DNA of 57,594 nt from NCBI GenBank assembly GCA_051453625.1, contig JBOZIK010000001.1:56334151-56391744 (forward strand). Direction: 5' to 3'. This DNA comes from Welwitschia mirabilis. Lineage: Eukaryota; Gnetophyta; Gnetopsida; Welwitschiales. Positions 11,191 to 21,986 of this stretch are shown piece after piece. The translations under genes were made by a program, and so were the position numbers. The notes beneath the pieces were generated by a model. The model ran no database searches and was not told the origin of the DNA. It worked only from the letters and a program-made list of their open reading frames with translations. Within the stretch, counting starts at the first letter, position 1. Each line of letters starts with the position of its first letter.

Positions 11191-13190
11191 ATAATAAAAA
11201 ATGCTCCTTATTTTAAGCATTTAGATCAAATTTATCATCTAGGCTTATGACATTTTCTTTCAATAGAATTAAGTATGTTTTCTTATGAAAAAAATAATGC
11301 TGCATCAATATCAAGCATCTATAGCCCTGATGCAATTGATCATGTCATATATAAATCATTAGAGATGGATTACTAGTGAGCGTCCATAGCCCCAATGTAT
11401 TTAAATAAATCCAATTAATTAAAAAAATAAAAATGTGATTTTGGAAAAAAGATATTATATTTTTCTTTTCATTCTTCTTCTCATATTCAATATTTCTATG
11501 CACATATAAGGGGTTATTGGCTCATTAGCCTAATTAAGAAATATTTTGTTCCTATAAAAAATTCATTAAAGTAATGAATATATTTTACATTTTTCAATCA
11601 TATTTTCCAAATTGGATACTTCAAATAAAACTAACTTTAATAAGATCACTTAAAAATAAGCATAATATTTTCTTGAAAAATACCTAACTTATACTAATAA
11701 ATAATCACTTATTAACAATTATCATTAAGGACTATTAATAAGAGTTATTAAGTCTCACGAGCTCATGAATAGATGGAAGAAAAAAATGGTCGGTGAGCTT
11801 TATTAGTTAGTGCTAATTAAAAAGAGGTGGATGTTGATGTTTAAGGTTATTAGGATTTATTCTTTATTATAGATAGTACTCGAGGTTTTCTAAATGAAAA
11901 GGTTTAAGGTGATGATTTACACATGGTAGTGCTTAAGTGGTTTTAAGTAAAAGAGACCATCAAGCAATAATGTTTTTATCCTTTTTCATCTTAACTATAA
12001 CTTAAAATAAAAATTTATTCTAAAATAATAATCTAATTTAAAATCACTAAAATAAATTAAAATTTTCAAACAAAAGGATTTTTCAAGATGATGCATGAAA
12101 AGTGGCTCAAGAGTATGGAAGCAAAGATTAAGTGTGAAAGAAAAGATTAAATTATTCAAAATTTTGTAAAGCATTTTGAATTGGAAGAGAATTCATGTAG
12201 ATTTTTATGTAAGAGTTCATGAACTTCGAGAGGACATTAATATAAGTAGTGAGGTTTATTTGTTCAAAGTCAAAAATAGTCTATCCTTTAGCTTATTTTT
12301 GTTAACTTAACACTTCATGCAAGATATTATTTTGAGATGAAGACAAAAATGAATTGGAGACTACTTCACATGGTGAATCTTTGTTAAGAAATTATCATAA
12401 AATAGTTCTAATGCTAAAGGAGGTTTATCTTATTCATTGAGATTTAGATCTTATTTGGAAGACAAAAATGAAAGTAAAATAGTTGGCACACAAAGTTATT
12501 AAGAAAAAGATTCTTCACAGGATGGATCATCCATGGGCTTTTTGCTAATGTTTGTTTCATTATTAATATTATTATGGAAATTCTTCTTATATGGTTGCTC
12601 AAGTGATAATGGTTGTGATTTAAAGAGGGATTGTTCTTTATTGTTATCCTTTACATTAATGTTGGTTATTGACTCATCCTCTATTGTATATCTTTGAAAA
12701 GTATGGCCTTCCTTAGATTATTATTCATCTTCTAATGATTGTTCATCCTCTAATATGTTTAATTATTGACCAAGGTATAGCCTTTTCATAAATGATTATT
12801 ATTTCTCTAGTGTGAAACTCAAGATCCTTATAGGTTTCCTCATTGATTTATTCCTTACTCCTAAAGGATATAACTTGGGTATCATTGATTTTACTATTCT
12901 TAATCCTTTCAAAATTTTTAAGATTCCTAAGATTAATTTGATGAAATATAGAGAACTGTTTTTCTTCTTGTTGGTTAAGCTTAGGTTTGTTGTCAGGTTT
13001 ACACAATTTAAAGAAGAGATAATATGGATGTAGAATTAATGTAGTTGTTAAAGATTCTATTTAATATTTCTCAAGGAGGAGGAGTATTATCTAAGTGTTT
13101 TTTTCATAATTATGGTTAGTTTGGTCTTGGATTTTTATGAATTTTCTCAATGATTCCTCTAATAAAGTAGATGAAGAAGGTTGTTATTGA
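11191..13190. other. Unassigned AT-rich stretch
   Basis: No family recognised. A 73-residue plus-strand frame at 12812-13033 has hydrophobic and basic runs but no motif and lies in AT-rich DNA; I do not treat it as a gene. The segment ends abruptly at the left LTR of the copia element. Confidence 0.4.
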
Positions 13191-13493
13191 TGTTGAAATA
13201 AGAGAGAAAAAAACTAAATAGAAATTTAACACTTGGAATGGAGTTCTGCAAAGGAATTCATGTGAAGGAAGTCATATTTTATTTGATACAACTAGAGAGC
13301 CTTATATAGGCATACAAAGGAAATAACAATTCTTCTTCTTTTTAGTAATAGATCCACTAACTCCACTAACTTAATAATCATTTTCCTTATTTTCAATAAC
13401 TAACCCACTAACTTTACTAACTCAATAAATCTTTTATCTTTAATTTTCATACCAAAATTAAATTGTTGGAATTATCCAAAGAAAATTCCAACA
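13191..13493 (-). repeat. 3' LTR of the copia element
   Basis: 303 bp, bounded on the plus strand by TGTTGAAATAAGAG and AAAATTCCAACA. It aligns along its length with the 17740-18094 LTR but carries one fewer copy of an internal unit of about 50 bp. Confidence 0.9.
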
Positions 13494-13505
13494 ATCACCC
13501 CCTTA
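13494..13505 (-). other. Polypurine tract
   Basis: On the minus strand AAGGGGGTGAT abuts the start of the 3' LTR, the position where plus-strand DNA synthesis primes. A second similar AAGGGGGTGTC lies about 27 bp upstream in element sense. Confidence 0.7.
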
Positions 13506-13601
13506 ATGACAAAATTTTAATGACACCCCCTTGATGTGTGTACTATCCAATTTCATGTCACACATCATTTACAAATAAATGAAAGTTTTCAAACATTCAA
13601 T

Positions 13602-15084
13602 TTAGTAAGGCTTATCAAGTGCACAGACTTCAAGCAACTTCCTTAGCTTTTGAAACATAAGCAACTTCAGTGGCTTGGTCATTATGTTAGCAATCTGATC
13701 TTGACTTTTGCAGTAGAAAAGATCAATTATTCCATCCTTGTGAGGTCCCTTAGATAATAAAACTTCACATATATGTGCTTACTTCTTCCATCTAGAATAG
13801 GATTTTTTGAGAGTTTGATGGCAGAAATATTATCACAAAAAATTGCAGTAGCTTCCTCTTGATTGAAATGTAGCTCTTTAAGTACTTTCCTCAGCCAAAT
13901 TGCTTGAAAGGTGTAAGATGTTGTAGCTACAAACTCTATTTTAATTGTTGATGATAATTGCTTACTTTTTCAAAGACCATGAAATATCTCCCAAACCAAG
14001 TGTGAGAACATATCCTAAAGTGTTTTTCCTATCATCTTGATCTCCATCATAATCATTGTCTTTAAAGCTACATAAATCTAACTTTTCACCTTTATTATAG
14101 AATAACTCATAACTAGTAATCCCTTACAAATATTGAAAGATTCTTTTCGCAGATAAGAGATGAATCTATTTTGGACATTCCATGAACCTACTTATGAGAC
14201 TCACAGCATTCATTATATCAAGTTTTCTAGTTGTTAAATACATCAAACTCCCTATAATTTGCTTGTAAAGTGTGCTATCAAAATTCCTTTCTTTAGGATC
14301 TCAAACAAGTTTTAGATCCACTTCAATGGACATGCTATAGAATTGCAATTTTTAATTTAAAGCTGTTCAAAATTTCTTGAGCATACTTCCTTTGAGAAAT
14401 AAAAATTCCAGTTGTAGATTGCACCACTTTAATGCCCAAAAAATCATGCATCTTTCTAAGATTAGACATATTAAATTTAATCATCATAGATTTTTAAAAT
14501 TTTTAAAACTTGACACTATCATTTCTAGTAAAAATAAGATCATCCACATATAAGAAAACAATAAGAAATTTTCATCCATCTCCAATCTTTGTGAAAAGTG
14601 TATGCTCATATGGATATTTTTTAAATCCCTCGTTAGAAAAATATGCATCTATATGAGTATACCAAGCGTGTGGAATTTTATTTAGCTCATATAATGCCTT
14701 TTTTAGTTGATAAACCTTATTTTTACTTCCAAGTTGTACATAACTAGGAGGTTGAACAATAAATACCTATTCCTAAAGGTTACCATCTAAGAATGTTGAT
14801 TTCACATCCAATTGGAAAATAGGCCATGAATGTTGTGTTGCTAATGAAATCACTAGTCTGATCATATTATGTCTTATAATAGGGGCAAATACTTCTCTAT
14901 AATCCATTCCAAACTCTTGCTTATAGTCTTTAGCTACTAAGCATGCTTTGTACTTGTCAAATTCTCTATTCTCCTTCAATTTCATCTTGTACACCCACTT
15001 GACACTAATTGTCTTATGCCCTTTTCGAAGATTAGTCAACTCCCATGTGTTGTTCCGTTTAATCGTTGTAATTTCTTCAGTCAT
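13602..15084 (-). pseudogene. Copia RT and RNase H, with intact YVDD
   Basis: The minus strand starts with a 103-residue open piece (14773-15084) holding the RT N-terminus: NNTWELTNLRKGHKTISVKW, then MDYREVFAPI and QLDVKSTFLDGNL. RT continues to FLYVDDLIFTR with the catalytic YVDD intact at 14539-14550, then NLRKMHDFLGIKV and ISQRKYAQEIL. RNase H reads LMYLTTRKPDIMYAVSLISR, then DNDYDGDQDDRKNTLGYV, then QAIWLRKVLKELHFNQEE, then IFCDNISAIKLSKNP and YCKSQDQIANIMTKPLK. The natural stop is at 13602-13604, followed by 3' untranslated DNA and the PPT. A few frameshifts and stops separate these parts. Confidence 0.88.
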
Positions 15085-15392
15085 TGTATTTTGTCATTTT
15101 GATTCTTTGATAGCTTCTTCAAAAACTGTAAGATCACACCTAAAAAATAGAGCAAAAGTGGGTCCTCAAATTGATCAATTCCAGTTACCTCATAATTGGT
15201 TATCCATGCAGATCTTCTTCTAATACATTGAGGCCATCCTTCATTTTCTACTACTATTATTGAGCTTGGAACATCTGCTGAACCATCTGGTAAGATTTAT
15301 TAATCATTTTCAACTAGTTTCTACCTTTTCTCTTCATTAACTCCATCAAATTTGATAGGTATTTGTTATTCAACAATATTTTTGTTCCATGG
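15085..15392 (-). pseudogene. Copia integrase-RT linker
   Basis: Poorly conserved region between the integrase C-terminus and RT. The 91-residue plus-strand frame (14948-15223) overlapping it is antisense to RT and is discarded. Confidence 0.5.
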
Positions 15393-15966
15393 CTAAAACC
15401 TTTCTTCATCAAAAACTACATTGTGACTAATAACAATTTTATTAGTGATAGAATTGTAAAGATTATAAGCTTTTGATTGATTACTAACACCAATAAAAAT
15501 GTATTTTACTCCCTTTTCATCTATCTTTTTCCTCTTTTGATGTGGAATATGAACATAGGTAACACACCCAAAGATTCTGAAATGATCTACAGTTAGTTTC
15601 ATTTACTCCATACTTCCTCTAGTGTCATATTTTGAATAGAAAGTGTAGGACTTCTATTTAAAATATGAATTCTCCAATTGACTGCTTCAGGCTAGAAAGT
15701 TTTTAAAATACTACTCATTATTAGGAGGCTTTATACTATATTAAAATAGTATAATTTTTCCACTCACAAAATTCATTTTGTTGAGGCGTGTAAGCTGTCA
15801 TAAGTTGCTTCCTAATCCCATGGTTTTCATAAAATTTTGCAAATTGTTTTGAGATATATTCTTTACCATGGTTTGTAAAAATAACTTTGATCAGGCTGTC
15901 CATTTCTTTCTCAACCAGCACTTTATAGTTTTTAAAAGCTATAAATGCTTTATATTTTTCTTGCAA
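15393..15966 (-). pseudogene. Copia integrase, core and C-terminal parts
   Basis: 15736-15966 on the minus strand gives 76 residues of the integrase core: VEKEMDSLIKVIFTNHGKEY (family ..IK.LR.DNGGEY), then FAKFYENHGIRKQLMTAYTP and QQNEFCEWKN (family QQNGVAERKN). The catalytic Asp of the DNGGEY motif is replaced (NHGKEY), and the Glu-containing motif is altered. 15393-15602 gives the C-terminal part: DHFRIFGCVTYVHIP, then KRKKIDEKGVKYIFIGVSNQ, then SHNVVFDEERF. The two segments are in different frames. Confidence 0.85.
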
Positions 15967-16439
15967 AAAATATGCCTAAGTTTTCCAACTAAAATCATTA
16001 AGGAAAGTAATTATATATGTTTTACCTCCATTTGAGGATGGATTTATAGGGCCACAAAGGTTGTAATGCACTAACTCTAATGAATCCTTTGCTCTTCATA
16101 CCTTTTCTTATGGAAATTGATTATGGTATTGTTTACTAACAACACATTCTTCACAAACTTGATATGGAGTAGGAATTTAAAGAAGGTCAGTCATCATATT
16201 ATTCTACTATGGAGTCCTTAATGCACCAAAATTCAGGTAAACATAGCAACAATGCCATAGCCATGCCACATCCTTTCATGTTGCTGAGAGACATGAATAA
16301 GAGGTGTTATGGAGATAAAGTGGAAATATGAAATTTGTAGTCATGTTAACTTGAGCAATTATGCTTAGCTTTACATCTTGAATTCATCATACTCCATATT
16401 TGATAGAAATCTTATACCTCTTGTCTTATAGCTAATCCA

Positions 16440-16811
16440 TACTAAGCAGTTGGTCTTTAAATTTGGAATTAAAAAAACATTAGAAATAGTGTGGGTAGAT
16501 TTTTCCTTGGTTTGAAGAGTAACCCTTCCTTTTCCCATAACAGATACTATGAAATTGTCACCAAACTTAATAGTGTTGTAAAAAGATTTATCTAAGTCAG
16601 AGAATGCCCTTTTATCTCTGCACGTGTGATTACTATAGCGAGTATCTAAATATCACATGTTTTGTTGAATTTCTTCATTCATGTGACACGCCATCAAAAG
16701 AGACACCTCTTCTTCTTTTTTTCCATAATTATTTCTTTTTCTATTTTGTCTATCGGAATTAATTCAATGTTCTAACTGATAATGACCATACCTATGACAT
16801 CGATAGCATTC
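16440..16811 (-). pseudogene. Copia zinc knuckle and protease
   Basis: A knuckle at 16768-16811 reads CYRCHRYGHYQLEH; the final Cys of the CCHC is now His and a stop follows. The protease begins about 16646 with DTRYSNHTC (family DTGCSNHM). The active-site Gly is Arg, which should abolish activity. It runs open through FGDNFIVSVMGKGRVTLQTK to THTISNVFLIPNLKTN. Order and spacing are typical of copia gag-PR. Confidence 0.85.
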
Positions 16812-16849
16812 AACATTGGACTTGACTACTAACTTTAGCCTATGAGTTG

Positions 16850-17710
16850 TTGAGTGATGGCCTCCTTATCCTCTTGCTCTTTCTTAAAATTGATTTTCTT
16901 GGAGCTAAAGATGTTGTTATTGGTTTCCATGATCATTGCTTCCTCTGCCTTTACCTCTACCTCTACCTCTGCATCATCCTCTATCTGCTTTTAGTGTTAA
17001 GTGATTTTCTGTTAAGGCCTTTAATGCATACTCCTCTTTCTCCTGCTAGTTAATTTTTTGCTCATGAACTAGAAAAGATCTCTGAACTCATCAATTTAGA
17101 GTGCATCAATATCTATTGATTCTTTTATAGAGCATACAACAAAATTAAATTTTGGTGTCATCGATTAAATAATCTTCTTAATAATGGTGTCCTTTATTCT
17201 TTCTTTATGGATCCTCATCTTATTGGCAATTCTTACTATTCTTGAGAAGAAATATATAACTAACTCACCTGACTTCATGTGTAAAGTTTTAAATTTGGTT
17301 TAAAGTCCTTGAAGTTTCACTTGCTTTACCTTCTCATTGCTTCTTCTTCATGGAGCCCAAAATCTGCTTGGAAGTATCTTTGCTAAGAATTATCTCCAAT
17401 TTTTCTTAATTAATGACTTGGAAAAGATAGTTCTTGACCTTAAGATCCTTTAACTTCAACACTTCTAGCTCCATTTTCTACGTCTTCAACAATATTACTT
17501 CAGTTACTGGCTCTGCTACTCTAGATTCAATAAGTTGTTAATATTTCTTAGATCTCAAGAAATTCTCTATTATCATGTTCCAATGATCATAGTGATCATC
17601 AAAGAAAGGAATTACTAATTGGAAAAAGTTATTATTGACAATCGTGATTTTACTGCTGCTACAAGAAGAGTAGAAAAAAGAATTATTGTTTTTTTTTATG
17701 TCTCATGTAA
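16850..17710 (-). pseudogene. Copia gag (UBN2-like) relic
   Basis: Minus-strand translation after the PBS gives fragments such as FFDDHYDHWNMIIENFLRSK, the typical start of a copia gag of the UBN2 type (..DNYDYWSIKMKTLLKS..). Further on are a MELEVLKLKDLKVKNYLFQV-like stretch and LMSSEIFSSS. Many stops interrupt it. The 68-residue plus-strand frame at 16847-17053 is antisense and low complexity, and is discarded. Confidence 0.75.
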
Positions 17711-17724
17711 TTTTGCTCTCTTTT

Positions 17725-17737
17725 AGCTCTGATACCA
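17725..17737 (-). other. Primer binding site (initiator tRNA-Met)
   Basis: The minus strand reads TGGTATCAGAGCT, a full match to the plant initiator tRNA-Met complement, two bases inside the 5' LTR. Confidence 0.92.
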
Positions 17738-17739
17738 AA

Positions 17740-18094
17740 TGTTAAAAATAAGAGAGTAAAAAATTAAATAGAAATTTGATGCTCCAAAAGAAGTTCTGTA
17801 AAGGGAGTTATGTGAAGGGAGTAATATTTTATTTGATGCAACTAAAGAGCCTTATATAAGCATATAAAGGAAATAATAGTTCTTCTTATTTTTGGTAATA
17901 GATCCACTAACTCCACTAACTTAATAACTATTTTCCTTCTTTTTAGTAACTGATCCAATAAATCTACTAATTCAATAATAATTTTCCTTCTTTTTAGTAA
18001 CTAAGCCACTAATTTTACTAACTTATCAACTCTTTTCTATCTTTGATTTTCATACCAACATGAAGTTTTTAGCATTACCAAAGAAAATTCAACA
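17740..18094 (-). repeat. 5' LTR of the copia element
   Basis: 355 bp, plus-strand borders TGTTAAAAATAAGAG and AAAATTCAACA. It is longer than its partner at 13191 by about one unit of a roughly 50-bp internal repeat centred on TTTTCCTTCTTTTTAGTAAC. Confidence 0.9.
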
Positions 18095-18289
18095 GTTAAT
18101 TGAATGAATAAGGATGAAATGATGAAGAATACTAATAAGATGGTAAAGGATAAGGGTTATGAGATATGATAGAATGCATGGAATCAAACTATTTTTGTTC
18201 AAACTTATATCTTTGTATTTCTTTAATATCTAGAATTCCATTATATAAAAAGGTGTAAGGCATCTATTAAGATGATATAACAAATGTCT

Positions 18290-18990
18290 TTCAATTGCTA
18301 GCAAGCTTATTTACCTAAATGATGTATGGTAAGGATGATAATATATCATACTAGTTGTTTTCCAATCTTAAACAAACTAGCAAATATTTTAGGTAATATC
18401 ATTAGAGACTTCATTTGGTTGTATAAAAAACATCATAAAAGGTATAAATTTTAAAGAAATCATGTTGCCCAAAAAAATAGGAAGTTAAGAGTTAGAAAGA
18501 GTAAATATATTAATCAGTACCTTCTCATAAAATATTTTTTCAGATTTAGTGTAGGTGATAATATAGCTTAGATTCATTTTTTCAATAAAAATAATCAAGG
18601 TAAAAGGAGATATTATTTTTTTTGAAGATACATTCTAAGGTTTATAGGAATTATTTGGCCTTAATTATTAAATAATAACATTCAAAAACAAGATTGCCTC
18701 TTCAAAATGGTAAAATCAGTATTACAAAAATGTATTAAAATATATTTAAATATAATAATAATTGTTGAAATCTTTGAAAACTATAAATCCTAGAAAAAAT
18801 CATGTTTTTTCAATGGTACATGCTAAAAGAATGTATTCTTACAGTAGATAACCTTGTTCATAGTAAGCTTAAAATTGATCAGGATTGTTCTCTTTGCTAT
18901 CAGATAATAAGATGCAATTTTATTTTATTTTTACATACATTATTTCTTTTCTTAAGCTTTTTAGTCACTCTTCCAAGTCCATTCCCCTAC
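18290..18990 (+). pseudogene. L1-type LINE C-terminal relic with zinc-binding RT end
   Basis: Plus-strand frames read IIYHTSCFPILNKLANILGN, then IIRDFIW, then after a frameshift NFKEIMLPKKIGS*ELERV. Plant L1 elements have P.YYMS.F..P..V...LE...RDFLW followed by W..VC.PK..GGLG...L. Further on, 18802-18999 reads TVDNLVHSKLKIDQDCSLC and then NFILFLHT, which follows the zinc-binding domain found after LINE RTs (T.DRL..W.I..D..C.LC...E...HLFF.C). No poly-A tail was recognised. It is a different fragment from the RT piece at 7180-7640. Confidence 0.78.
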
Positions 18991-19674
18991 TACCTATGAT
19001 TTGAAAAACATAAATAGCTATAAAAAAATAATTAAAATATCAAATTTAGATGCTAGATGCTTTTGAAAGATAGATCTAAAATTATTTTTCAAAATGAGGA
19101 TCCTTCATTTTCATGTTACATTCAAAAGTTTTAAAACATATTATAGAGATTTTTAAAGTCTTATATTTTAAAACTCATTGTACACTATCATTGTCTATGC
19201 CTTGCCTTTCATTTTGTCTAAATGCATAAAAAAGTAGATGTAGAGCATATTTGATGTATCCACATCATACTACCAATGCACTAGAAGACATAGGAAAAGC
19301 ACTTCAAATAGAATTGAAAATGAATGACATGCTAATAAACCATGATTAAACTTAACAAGAATTACAAATGATTGAATGATCTTTTTATCTCTTGATATTG
19401 AGGGAAAATGATCCAAAAATATAATTACTTAAGAACTAGAATAATAGATATTATAATATAGGTAATACCATAATCTTTATTCATATTTCTTCAGTAAGTG
19501 ATGCCATTCAAATAAGACCTCATTGTATAAAGTTAAAGAGGAGAGCTCTTAAAATATTTATTTTTATGTAATTTGATAAATTCATTATAAAATTATCAAA
19601 ATAAAGATGAAATTTATTTAAAAAAGCATCTTTCTCAACCCTTTGAAACTTAGGCAACACTCATCATGAATATT
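18991..19674. other. Unassigned AT-rich stretch
   Basis: No coding motif recognised in either strand. It does not continue the gag that lies to the right of the solo LTR. Confidence 0.35.
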
Positions 19675-21026
19675 TTGTTGAATTATTATTTAGCAATTGA
19701 TATCAAACTAATGTTTTTTGTGTAGAGTAATTTATTGTATTTTGTGCAAAAAATATTGATCACTTATAGGACAAAAGGTGAAGCAATTATTGTTACATTT
19801 TGATCCTAAAACTTGTCAAGTTTTATTACCCTCTTAAGGGTTGATCGGACTTCTAAAGGATCAACCGCACTTGGAACAAACTCTCATAAATGAACTGAAT
19901 CTAAAGGGGTCCACTAGACATCTAAGGGGTTAACCATACCTAAGCATTGTGCACCTGATACTACTGAGCTAATCGTCAAGGGGTCAATCAGACATCTTAG
20001 GGGTTGACTGGATCTGAGAAGTAAGCATTAATACTTCACACCCAATCAATAAGGAGTTGGCTGGACATCTGATGAATCAATCGGACTTGATGCAGAAAAA
20101 CTAAGATGGATTTTATCAGGACCAAGCGAGTGACCGGATAGATCTGTAAGTGATCGGATGAGTGGTTAACTAGATCCTAAAGAGTCGAATAGACATGAAT
20201 CCATAGGAAACTAGGACAACTAAAAAGTTCACTCAAGCGACATGTTTAAGTGGTGTTACCAAAAGAGGTCGACGGGACATTTCAGAGGTCAACAGGCTAG
20301 GATGGAAATGTAAATTTTATATCTATTATGTAGTCATTTTATGGTCATTGGAAGCATGTTTTCACTTGTAATAACCTTAAAATCCTTTTATTGTAAATTG
20401 CCAAGAGTTAAACCACTTTATATCTTTTGCCGAACTATTGAATGTTAGTAATAGATCATTGTACTCTTTTGGCATTACTTTCCTCACCAAAGACGAACCA
20501 AGATTTGTTGTATCTTTACATATAATGTCAGATCTATAGCACTCTATTATTCTTAGATTATATCATCTTCAGATGAAGTTCTCTATTATTTTTATTGAGC
20601 CAAATATTGAGTGATACCTATGCACTTGGGCATATTATCATCACTTCCATGCTTTCTTACAAAAAGGTTGAGATTGAGCCTTCAGAAAAAGTACATTTAT
20701 AAAGGTTACAGGTAAACCTGTAATACTTGGAAGAGTTTAACAGAGATCCAGATCAAGCTTGAATAGAAGCTGATCATCAATAGTGGAGTAGGGGGTTTTC
20801 CCGAATCACTATAAAACATGTGTGCATATGATCAGTATTTTTGTGCTTTCTATTATTTTCATTTTTCAGAATACTTTCAATTTTATGCATAAGTTTCAAG
20901 TGATTCTTTTTAAGCAAAGTATTTTTACTTTAAAGATTATTCAATAAATTTTTAAAATCTTGTTCATCCCCACCTTCCCCCTTCCCCCAACCCCCCGTGC
21001 TCGCATCTATGGTTCTCAATCTTACA
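19675..21026 (+). repeat. Lone copia LTR, same family as the composite element
   Basis: 1352 bp beginning TGTTGAATTATTATTTAG and ending GGTTCTCAATCTTACA. It aligns with the 3' LTR at 51035-52349 and with the partial 5' LTR at 30463-31116. Shared landmarks include ATTGGAAGCATGTTTTCACT, a TGGAAATGTAAATTTTAT block, and an internal series of imperfect GGTCGACTGGACATC-like units in the first half. No PBS follows its 3' end and no gag follows in this orientation, so it is a solo or truncated LTR. The flanks TATTT and AGTTC do not match as a target duplication. Near the 3' end it carries a C-rich tract missing from the other copies. Confidence 0.88.
20968..20996 (-). other. G-quadruplex motif in the lone LTR
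   Basis: The plus strand has C4-ACCTT-C5-TT-C5-AA-C6. The minus strand therefore has four runs of at least four G with loops of 2, 2 and 5 bases, a canonical G4 motif in an otherwise AT-rich window. Confidence 0.85.
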
Positions 21027-21029
21027 AGT

Positions 21030-21960
21030 TCATTTTTATTTATACCTTCTTTAGAGTATTGATTTTGGTACATGTTTTGGGAGTAATTATCTCTTCTTCT
21101 TTGATCATCAAATCTGCCATCTCTTATGAATGATCCTCTTCCTTTATGAAAACCTTTGAATTTTTGGTGCCTTTCTTAATTTTGAGAAAAATTAGAGGTT
21201 TGATTATTTCCTCCTCGATTTTGATAACTTTGTCTTCCTCTTCCTCTAGCAAATTTGCCACTTCTTTCTCTTCGTCTTTGGATCTTTGCAAAATAAGCCT
21301 AATCTTGTAAAGATACTTTGTTTTCTAAATCTTCTAATGTTTTTATATGAGCAATCAATGCATCAACTATTAAGCTATTGAGGTCTTTTGTTTAAAGCAA
21401 AGTAATCATCACACTCTTATATCTGGGATCATTATAGAAAACTTGAACTACGCTATATATCTTTTGCCTTTAGTGAGTCGATAATCATATTCATTAATAT
21501 TTCTTATTACTTGATAATTTCTTTGAAAAAAGATTTAATGGACTCACCTCTTGTGATGTAGAGATTTTCAAATTCTAATTGATACTTAAACTATTTAATT
21601 TACATGTTCTTTTGGTTGCCTTTAAACTCATTTTTGAGCTAATCCCAATAATCCTTTACATTTCATCTTCCTCTGCAGATGATCATCTTGGCTAATCCAT
21701 TATGCCTCTTTTCTAATTCATATTTTCTTTTCAAATCTCTATTCAACACGTTAGGATTGGGAGGATCAAAGAAACCATTCTAAACTACATCACAACATTC
21801 TTTCAATTCAAGTAATGTCTTCATTAACTGAAACTAATAAGTGAAATCTGAACTTCCATTAAAGATAATTAAGCACTTAGGAATTTCCTTTGACACATTA
21901 AAATGAAGATGAAACTAACCTTTGTAATCTTCAAATTTGATCTTTTATAGAGATATGTAC
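21030..21960 (-). pseudogene. Copia gag relic, second copia family
   Basis: The minus strand from about 21960 down gives a UBN2-type gag. The pieces are LELKECCDVV*NGFFDPPNP, then RKYELEKRHNGLAKMIICRG, then KDYWD*LKNEFKGNQKN, then FENLYITRGESIKSFF. Next comes a coil (IRDLENKVSLQD) and a Gly/Arg/Asn-rich tail (FARGRGRQSYQNRGG, HKGRGSFIRDGRFDDQRR). The zinc knuckle normally found after such a tail is absent, because the sequence is cut by the lone LTR at 21026. The PBS and 5' LTR of this element follow at higher coordinates. Confidence 0.82.
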
Positions 21961-21970
21961 TTGTGCCTTG

Positions 21971-21983
21971 TGCTCTGATACCA
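21971..21983 (-). other. Primer binding site (initiator tRNA-Met)
   Basis: The minus strand reads TGGTATCAGAGCA, three bases inside the LTR edge (GCTAACA) and just upstream of the gag relic. Confidence 0.9.
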
Positions 21984-21986
21984 CTT

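Larger units (their letters stand above)
13191..18094 (-). mobile_element. Near full-length Ty1/copia retrotransposon
   Basis: A 4.9 kb element in minus orientation with two related LTRs (13191-13493 and 17740-18094), each bounded by TGTT...AACA. A PBS lies inside the right LTR and a PPT inside the left. The domains run from right to left as gag, CCHC knuckle, protease, integrase, RT and RNase H. That order (integrase before RT) defines copia. Stops and frameshifts are spread through the polyprotein, so it is not autonomous now. No exact 5-bp target duplication was found: the left flank is ATTGA and the right flank GTTAA, with an ATTGA three bases further right. Confidence 0.92.

Noticed and set aside
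12812-13033. 73-residue plus-strand frame
   Set aside because: AT-rich, no motif, no conserved neighbour; consistent with a chance open frame.
16847-17053. 68-residue plus-strand Leu-rich frame
   Set aside because: Antisense to the copia gag relic and low complexity.
13186-18102. ATTGA target duplication around the full-length copia element
   Set aside because: The right-hand ATTGA is three bases away from the LTR end, so it is not an exact duplication.
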